DNA of 35,233 nucleotides, taken from contig CAXYVC010000018.1 in the NCBI GenBank assembly GCA_964292295.1, forward strand, positions 1 to 35,233, written 5' to 3'. The notes under the pieces are model-generated. The model saw only the letters and a program-made list of their open reading frames with translations, ran no database searches and was not told where the DNA came from. This stretch comes from CAXYVC01 sp964292295 (GTDB lineage: Bacteria; Acidobacteriota; Holophagae; Holophagales; Holophagaceae). A program made the translations under genes and the position numbers. Below, piece by piece: positions 31,086-35,233 of the stretch; the first letter of the stretch is position 1, and each line of letters begins with the position of its first letter.

Positions 31086-32003
31086 TCAGGACTTCCTTGC
31101 CTCGCAGGCCTGGAGGGTGTTGGCCATGAGGCCGGCGATCGTGAGCGGCCCCACGCCCCCGGGCACGGGGGTGATGGCGCCCGCCACTTCGCTGGCCTCG
31201 CCGTAGCGCACGTCCCCGCAGAGCACGCCGCCCTTGGCGCGCAGCGTCTCCAGTTTCTTCGGATCCTTCGCAAAGATGCGGGCGGCGAGGGCCTCGTCCT
31301 CCACACGGTTGATGCCCACGTCCACCACCACGGCACCGGGCTTGATCCACGCGCCTTCCACCAGACCCGGGCGCCCCACGGCGGCCACCAGGATGTCCGC
31401 CTCGCGGCAGACGGCGGGCAGGTCCTGCGTGCGGCTGTGGGCGATGGTGACGGTGGCGTGCTCCTCCAGGAGCATGAGGGCCATGGGCTTTCCCACGATC
31501 TCGCTGCGGCCGAGGACCACCGCCCGGCGGCCCTTCATCTCCACGCCGTAGGCCTTCAGCATGCTCATCACCGCCGACGGCGTGCAGGGGCGGAGCCCCG
31601 GCGTGCCCTGCAGGAGAAGGCCCTGGTTCACGGGGTGGAAACCGTCCACGTCCTTGGCGGGGGCGATGCGCTGGAGGACGGACTGGGTGTCCAGGGGCTT
31701 GGGGAGGGGGAGCTGGATGAGGATCCCATCGATCTCCGGATCCGCGTTCAATCGGTCCACCAGCGCGTCCACCTCCGCCTGGGTAGCGTCCCCGGAGAGG
31801 CGGAACTCCAGGCTCCGGATGCCCGTGCGGGCGCAGGCGGCCACCTTGCCCCGCACGTAGACCTGGCTGGCCGGATCCTCGCCCACCAGTACCACGGCCA
31901 GGGCGGGGGCGCGGCGTCCCGCAGCGGTGCGGGCTTCCACCGCCTGGCGAACGGCTTCGAGCATGCGGTCGGCGTGGCTTTTCCCATCCAGGACGAGGGA
32001 CAT
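31086..32003 (-). CDS. folD: Methylenetetrahydrofolate dehydrogenase/cyclohydrolase
   Basis: This bifunctional enzyme interconverts 5,10-methylene-THF and 10-formyl-THF with NADP, in the cytosol. The 305 aa contain the family signatures: SQVYVRGKVAAC with Tyr49 and catalytic Lys53, GILIQLPLP, DVDGFHP, the dinucleotide-binding segment VVLGRSEIVGKPMA, and TPVPGGVGPLTIAGLM at the C-terminus. Length is normal. It supplies or drains the methylene-THF used by the MTHFR domain encoded upstream in the window. It is transcribed divergently from adhE across a 305-base region with a promoter and palindrome. The start ATG is supported by GGAGGT on the minus strand. Confidence 0.95.
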   Translation of the reverse strand: MSLVLDGKSHADRMLEAVRQAVEARTAAGRRAPALAVVLVGEDPASQVYVRGKVAACARTGIRSLEFRLSGDATQAEVDALVDRLNADPEIDGILIQLPLPKPLDTQSVLQRIAPAKDVDGFHPVNQGLLLQGTPGLRPCTPSAVMSMLKAYGVEMKGRRAVVLGRSEIVGKPMALMLLEEHATVTIAHSRTQDLPAVCREADILVAAVGRPGLVEGAWIKPGAVVVDVGINRVEDEALAARIFAKDPKKLETLRAKGGVLCGDVRYGEASEVAGAITPVPGGVGPLTIAGLMANTLQACEARKS

Positions 32004-32088
32004 GAGACCTCCAGCGCCTCATGATCCCCCATCCGGCGGGCTTCCGGGAGGTGTTCCTGACGGAGCGACAAGGTGTGACCGCTGAGTC

Positions 32089-32117
32089 TTGACCCTTGGT
32101 CGGGCTGGTCGTATACC
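32089..32117 (+). promoter_or_regulatory. Sigma70-type promoter of adhE
   Basis: TTGACC (32089-32094) and TATACC (32112-32117) are separated by exactly 17 bases, giving five and four matches to the sigma70 consensus. Transcription would start near 32124, leaving a leader of about 185 bases before the adhE ATG. Confidence 0.75.
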
Positions 32118-32121
32118 TGGG

Positions 32122-32145
32122 ATATCGAGAAATTAATCTCGATAT
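32122..32145. promoter_or_regulatory. Perfect 9-bp inverted repeat at the adhE start site
   Basis: ATATCGAGA (32122-32130), six bases AATTAA, and TCTCGATAT (32137-32145) form a perfect palindrome with a fully symmetric design over 24 bases. It lies directly at the predicted transcription start, where a bound dimer would block RNA polymerase. It does not match the Rex, CRP or FNR consensus as I know them. Likely operator of an unidentified repressor. Confidence 0.65.
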
Positions 32146-32191
32146 ATCGCGGGCTGTGTGGCGAATTCATTGCCAAATATGGGCTCGATTG

Positions 32192-32202
32192 ATTGTCACA
32201 AT
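32192..32202. promoter_or_regulatory. Short palindrome in the adhE leader
   Basis: ATTGTCACAAT is a perfect 5-1-5 palindrome in the AT-rich leader, about 70 bases after the predicted start. The overlapping TTGATTGTCACAAT is one half-site of an FNR-like TTGAT-N4-ATCAA pattern with a poor second half. Significance is uncertain. Confidence 0.25.
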
Positions 32203-32308
32203 TAAGTAAATGCAACTTCCGCGTCCGGAGGGTCCGGCCGCGGGAAGCGCCCCGAACCCCGCCAAGGAATGGGTTCCCGAACGCTTTCCTCCTATGCAGA
32301 GGTCACCC

Positions 32309-34921
32309 ATGACAGTCGCAACGTTGACGGACCTGGACGCCCTGGTCGCCCGCGTGAGCCGGGCCCAGCAGCGCTACGCCACCTACACCCAGGCGCAGGT
32401 GGACGAGATCTTCCGCGCCGCGGCCTTCGCGGCCACCGACGCCCGCATTCCCCTGGCGAAGCTCGCCGTGGAGGAGACGGGCATGGGCATCGTGGAGGAC
32501 AAGGTCATCAAGAACCACTTCTCCTCCGAATACATCTTCAACAAATACAAGGATGAGAAGACCTGTGGCGTGCTGGAGGTCGACGACGTCTACGGCACCG
32601 CCACCATTGCCGAGCCCGTGGGCCTGATCTGCGGCATCGTGCCCACCACGAACCCCACCTCCACGGCCATCTTCAAGGCGCTCATTGCCCTGAAGACCCG
32701 CAACGGCATCATCTTCAGCCCCCACCCGCGGGCGAAGCGCGCCACCTGCGAGGCGGCGCGCCTGGTACTGGAGGCGGCGGTGAAGGCCGGGGCGCCCGAG
32801 GACATCATCGGCTGGATCGACGAACCCTCCGTGGAACTCAGCACCCAGCTCATGCACCACCCTTCCATCAACCTGATCCTCGCCACGGGCGGCCCCGGCA
32901 TGGTGAAGGCGGCCTACAGCTCCGGCAAGCCCGCCATCGGCGTGGGCGCGGGCAACACCCCGGTGGTCGTCGACGAGACGGCGGACCTGAAGCGCGCGGT
33001 GGCCTCGATCCTCATGTCCAAGACCTTCGACAACGGCGTGGTCTGCGCTTCCGAGCAGTCCGTCATCGTGGTGGACGCGGTCTACGACGCGGTGCGGGAG
33101 CGCTTCGCCACCCACGGCGGCACCATCCTGACCGAGGCGGAGGCCGAGGCGGTGCGGGGCGTGATCCTCAAGAACGGCCACCTGAATGCCGGCATCGTGG
33201 GGCAGTCCGCCCTGCGCATTGCCGAGATGGCGGGCATCCAGGTGCCCGCAGACACCAAGGTGCTCATCGGAGAGGTGAGCTCCGTGGGGGTCGAGGAGGC
33301 CTTCGCCCACGAGAAGCTCTCGCCCACCCTGGCGCTGTACCGCGCCCAGGACTTCGAGGAGGCCGTGCGCATGGCCGAGGCGCTGGTCGCCCTGGGCGGC
33401 ATCGGCCACACCTCCGTGCTCTACACGGACCAGGACAACCACCGGGAGCGCATCCGCTTCTTCGGCGAGCGCATGAAGACGGCCCGCATCCTGGTGAACT
33501 CGCCCTCCTCCCACGGCGGCATCGGCGACCTCTACAACTTCAACCTCGCGCCCTCCCTCACCCTGGGCTGCGGCTCCTGGGGCGGCAACTCCATCTCCGA
33601 CAACGTGGGCCCCAAGCACCTGATCAACCGCAAGACCGTCGCCAAGAGGGCCGAGAACATGCTCTGGCACAAGCTTCCCCGCAACATCTACTTCCGCCGG
33701 GGCTGCCTGCCCTTCGCCCTGGACGACCTGATCGGCCGCAAGCGCGCCTTCGTGGTGACGGACAGCTACCTCTTCAACCACGGCTTCGCCGACGAGCTGA
33801 TCCGCCTGCTCAAGGAGCGGGGCATGGAGGTGGAGACCTTCTGGGAGGTGGAGGCCGACCCCACCCTCGCGGTGGTGCGCAAGGGCGCGGCCCAGATGCA
33901 CGCCTTCAAGCCCGACGTCATCGTGGCGCTCGGCGGCGGCTCCCCCATGGATGCCGCGAAGATCATGGGCGTGATGTACGAGCACCCGGAGGTGCACTTC
34001 GAGGAGCTGGCGCTGCGCTTCATGGACATCCGCAAGCGCGTCTACACCTTCCCGAAGATGGGCCAGAAGGCGCTCCTCGTGGCCATCCCCACCACCTCGG
34101 GCACCGGCTCTGAGGTGACGCCCTTCGCCGTGGTGACCGACGAGCGCACGGGCCTGAAGTACCCCATCGCGGACTACGAGCTGACGCCCACCCTGGCCAT
34201 CGTGGACGCCAACCTGGTGATGGACATGCCGAAGGGCCTCACGGCCTTCGGCGGCATCGACGCCGTGACCCACGCGCTGGAGGCCTACGTCTCCGTCATG
34301 GCCAACGAGTACTCGGACGGCCAGGCCCTGCAGGCCCTCAAGATGCTCCAGGCGCACCTGCCTTCCGCCTACCAGAACGGCGCGAAGGACCCCAAGGCGC
34401 GGGAGATGGTGCACAGCGCCGCCACCATCGCGGGCATCGCCTTCGCGAACGCTTTCCTGGGCGCCTGCCACTCCATGGCCCACAAGCTGGGTGCGGAGTT
34501 CCACCTGCCCCACGGCCTGGCCAACGCCCTGCTGATTTCCAACGTGATCCGCTACAACGCCACGGACAACCCCACCAAGCAGACGGCCTTCAGCCAGTAC
34601 GACCGGCCCCAGGCGCGGCGCCGCTACGCGGAGATCGCCGACCATCTGGGCCTGGGCGGCACGCGCACGGGCGAGAAGGTGGAGCGGCTCATCGCCTGGG
34701 TGGACGGGATGAAGCGCACCCTCGGGATTCCCGCCTCCATCAAGGAGGCCGGCGTTCCGGAAGAGGCCTTCATGGCCGCCCTGGACCGCCTGTCCGAGGA
34801 GGCCTTCGACGACCAGTGCACGGGCACGAACCCCCGCTATCCTTTGATGGCGGAGCTGCGCCAGATCCTGCTGGATTCCTACCACGGCCGGGCCTGGGCG
34901 GGCGAGGTTGCCGCGCGCTGA
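32309..34921 (+). CDS. adhE: Bifunctional acetaldehyde-CoA/alcohol dehydrogenase
   Basis: This enzyme converts acetyl-CoA to ethanol in two NADH-using steps, regenerating NAD+ in fermentation; it forms spirosome filaments in other bacteria. The 870 aa comprise an N-terminal aldehyde dehydrogenase with FDNGVVCASEQS (catalytic Cys246, as in E. coli AdhE) and PTTNPTSTAIFK. A C-terminal iron-alcohol dehydrogenase has LGGGSPMDAAKIMGVMYEHP, IPTTSGTGSEVTPFAV and CHSMAHKLGAEFHLPHG with the metal-binding histidines. The start at 32309 matches AdhE N-termini and has AGAGGT upstream; an in-frame ATG at 32210 gives a non-homologous extension. Promoter and palindrome lie about 190 bases upstream, suggesting redox or oxygen control. 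A strong RBS for the next gene follows the stop. Confidence 0.96.
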   Translation: MTVATLTDLDALVARVSRAQQRYATYTQAQVDEIFRAAAFAATDARIPLAKLAVEETGMGIVEDKVIKNHFSSEYIFNKYKDEKTCGVLEVDDVYGTATIAEPVGLICGIVPTTNPTSTAIFKALIALKTRNGIIFSPHPRAKRATCEAARLVLEAAVKAGAPEDIIGWIDEPSVELSTQLMHHPSINLILATGGPGMVKAAYSSGKPAIGVGAGNTPVVVDETADLKRAVASILMSKTFDNGVVCASEQSVIVVDAVYDAVRERFATHGGTILTEAEAEAVRGVILKNGHLNAGIVGQSALRIAEMAGIQVPADTKVLIGEVSSVGVEEAFAHEKLSPTLALYRAQDFEEAVRMAEALVALGGIGHTSVLYTDQDNHRERIRFFGERMKTARILVNSPSSHGGIGDLYNFNLAPSLTLGCGSWGGNSISDNVGPKHLINRKTVAKRAENMLWHKLPRNIYFRRGCLPFALDDLIGRKRAFVVTDSYLFNHGFADELIRLLKERGMEVETFWEVEADPTLAVVRKGAAQMHAFKPDVIVALGGGSPMDAAKIMGVMYEHPEVHFEELALRFMDIRKRVYTFPKMGQKALLVAIPTTSGTGSEVTPFAVVTDERTGLKYPIADYELTPTLAIVDANLVMDMPKGLTAFGGIDAVTHALEAYVSVMANEYSDGQALQALKMLQAHLPSAYQNGAKDPKAREMVHSAATIAGIAFANAFLGACHSMAHKLGAEFHLPHGLANALLISNVIRYNATDNPTKQTAFSQYDRPQARRRYAEIADHLGLGGTRTGEKVERLIAWVDGMKRTLGIPASIKEAGVPEEAFMAALDRLSEEAFDDQCTGTNPRYPLMAELRQILLDSYHGRAWAGEVAAR

Positions 34922-34937
34922 GGGGGAGGATCGTGCC

Positions 34938-35233
34938 ATGGGTTCTGAGGGCAAGACCACGCTGACCCTGTGCCTGGGGAGCTCCTGCTTCTCCCGGGGG
35001 AACAACGAGCTGCTGCCCAGGCTCCAGGCCCTGCTCAAGGAGCGGGGCCTGGGGGGCCGGGGGCTGGTGGGGGGGGGGCGCTGCGGGGGGGTTTGCAGCT
35101 GCGGTCCCCACCTGCGCGGCGGGGGCGGGAGCCTGCAGCTCAACCTCGGCAACGGGCGCGGCTACTCGGTGCGCGAAGTGATCGAGGCGGCGCGGCGGGT
35201 GACGGGGCGGCCGATCGCGGTGCGCGAGGCGAC
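34938..35233 (+). CDS. [2Fe-2S] ferredoxin-like N-terminus joined to GalE-like end (partial)
   Basis: GGAGGA lies seven bases before ATG 34938. Residues 1-60 match thioredoxin-fold [2Fe-2S] ferredoxins of the NuoE/hydrogenase type: LCLGSSCFSRGNNELL (Cys12, Cys17) and RCGGVCSCGP (Cys49, Cys53). These normally carry electrons for hydrogenases or complex I-like enzymes. From about residue 62 the frame becomes LNLGNGRGYSVREVIEAA and RRVTGRPIAV, the C-terminal signature of UDP-glucose 4-epimerase GalE, and is cut by the window edge. The switch occurs at a G-rich run (35040-35100). No natural protein of this form is known to me, so an assembly chimera is the leading explanation; only the N-terminal ~55 residues should be trusted. 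Confidence 0.6.
   Translation, partial: MGSEGKTTLTLCLGSSCFSRGNNELLPRLQALLKERGLGGRGLVGGGRCGGVCSCGPHLRGGGGSLQLNLGNGRGYSVREVIEAARRVTGRPIAVREA

Noticed and set aside
32187..32205. Rex, CRP or FNR site before adhE
   Set aside because: ATTGTCACAAT and TTGAT-N4-ACAAT match these consensus sites only in part, and the position is downstream of the predicted start.
32210..32308. N-terminal extension of AdhE from an ATG at 32210
   Set aside because: The extra 33 residues are Pro/Gly-rich and unlike AdhE; the ATG at 32309 has a better ribosome-binding site and the standard N-terminus.
34938..35233. A genuine ferredoxin-epimerase fusion protein
   Set aside because: The join falls within poly-G near the contig end, and a GalE tail without its Rossmann domain would not fold as an epimerase.

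Overview
This is a GC-rich (about 70%), gene-dense window. Most genes are on the + strand and are packed with ATGA/GTGA stop-start overlaps. A signal peptide plus beta-barrel OmpA protein, MscL, AdhE and SAM-riboswitch-controlled methionine genes indicate a Gram-negative-type, probably facultative or anaerobic bacterium. The protein style is reminiscent of Holophagae-type Acidobacteriota (Geothrix/Holophaga relatives). That assignment is inference from recall and was not tested.

Layout. (1) 1-260: a short RecN-like reading on the minus strand running into G/C homopolymer sequence; this looks like a contig-end artefact. (2) 267-3427: remains of a mobile element. It holds two unrecognised genes, a rolling-circle-type Rep gene and a 5'-truncated tyrosine recombinase that ends just before a 47-nt 3' tRNA-Met fragment, which is the probable attachment site. 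A strong terminator follows. (3) 3719-11850: a large arsenic/metalloid and thiol-redox cluster: ArsR, ArsP permease, CPBP membrane protease, two thioredoxin-like proteins, a CcdA/DsbD-like protein, a DGC-domain protein, a CDF-like transporter, ACR3, LMW-type ArsC, a second ArsR, and a fusion of an ArsN2-like GNAT domain to an ArsM arsenite methyltransferase. (4) 12099-15348: class III sirtuin, two unrecognised proteins and an EamA transporter. (5) 15251-26618: a promoter, a SAM-I riboswitch and then metY, metX, an aspartokinase-homoserine dehydrogenase fusion, asd, a homocysteine methyltransferase-like/MTHFR fusion, and metH. This is essentially the whole aspartate-to-methionine route in one 11-kb unit. 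(6) 26637-32003: a UDG-family protein, an RluA-type pseudouridine synthase with a 3 x 40-residue repeat tail, an OmpA-like porin, MscL with a zinc ribbon, and folD. (7) 32089-34921: adhE behind a good sigma70-type promoter with a perfect inverted repeat at the start site. (8) 34938-35233: a [2Fe-2S] ferredoxin-like N-terminus that switches in frame, after a poly-G stretch, into a GalE-like C-terminus; again probably a contig-end chimera.

How the genes work together. Arsenate entering the cell would be reduced by ArsC, using thioredoxin-type electrons. Arsenite would be exported by ACR3 or methylated by the ArsN2-ArsM fusion, and trivalent organoarsenicals exported by ArsP. SAM links this to the neighbouring methionine block: SAM is the methyl donor for ArsM, the metY-metH unit makes its precursor, and SAM represses that unit through the riboswitch. 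FolD supplies 5,10-methylene-THF to the MTHFR domain.

Best candidates for something undescribed: the ArsN2-ArsM fusion with paired CC motifs; the MTHFR fusion whose homocysteine domain has lost two of three zinc cysteines; 17-nt direct repeats upstream of the second arsR; and the palindrome at the adhE promoter. All functional calls come from reading motifs; no database search was run.
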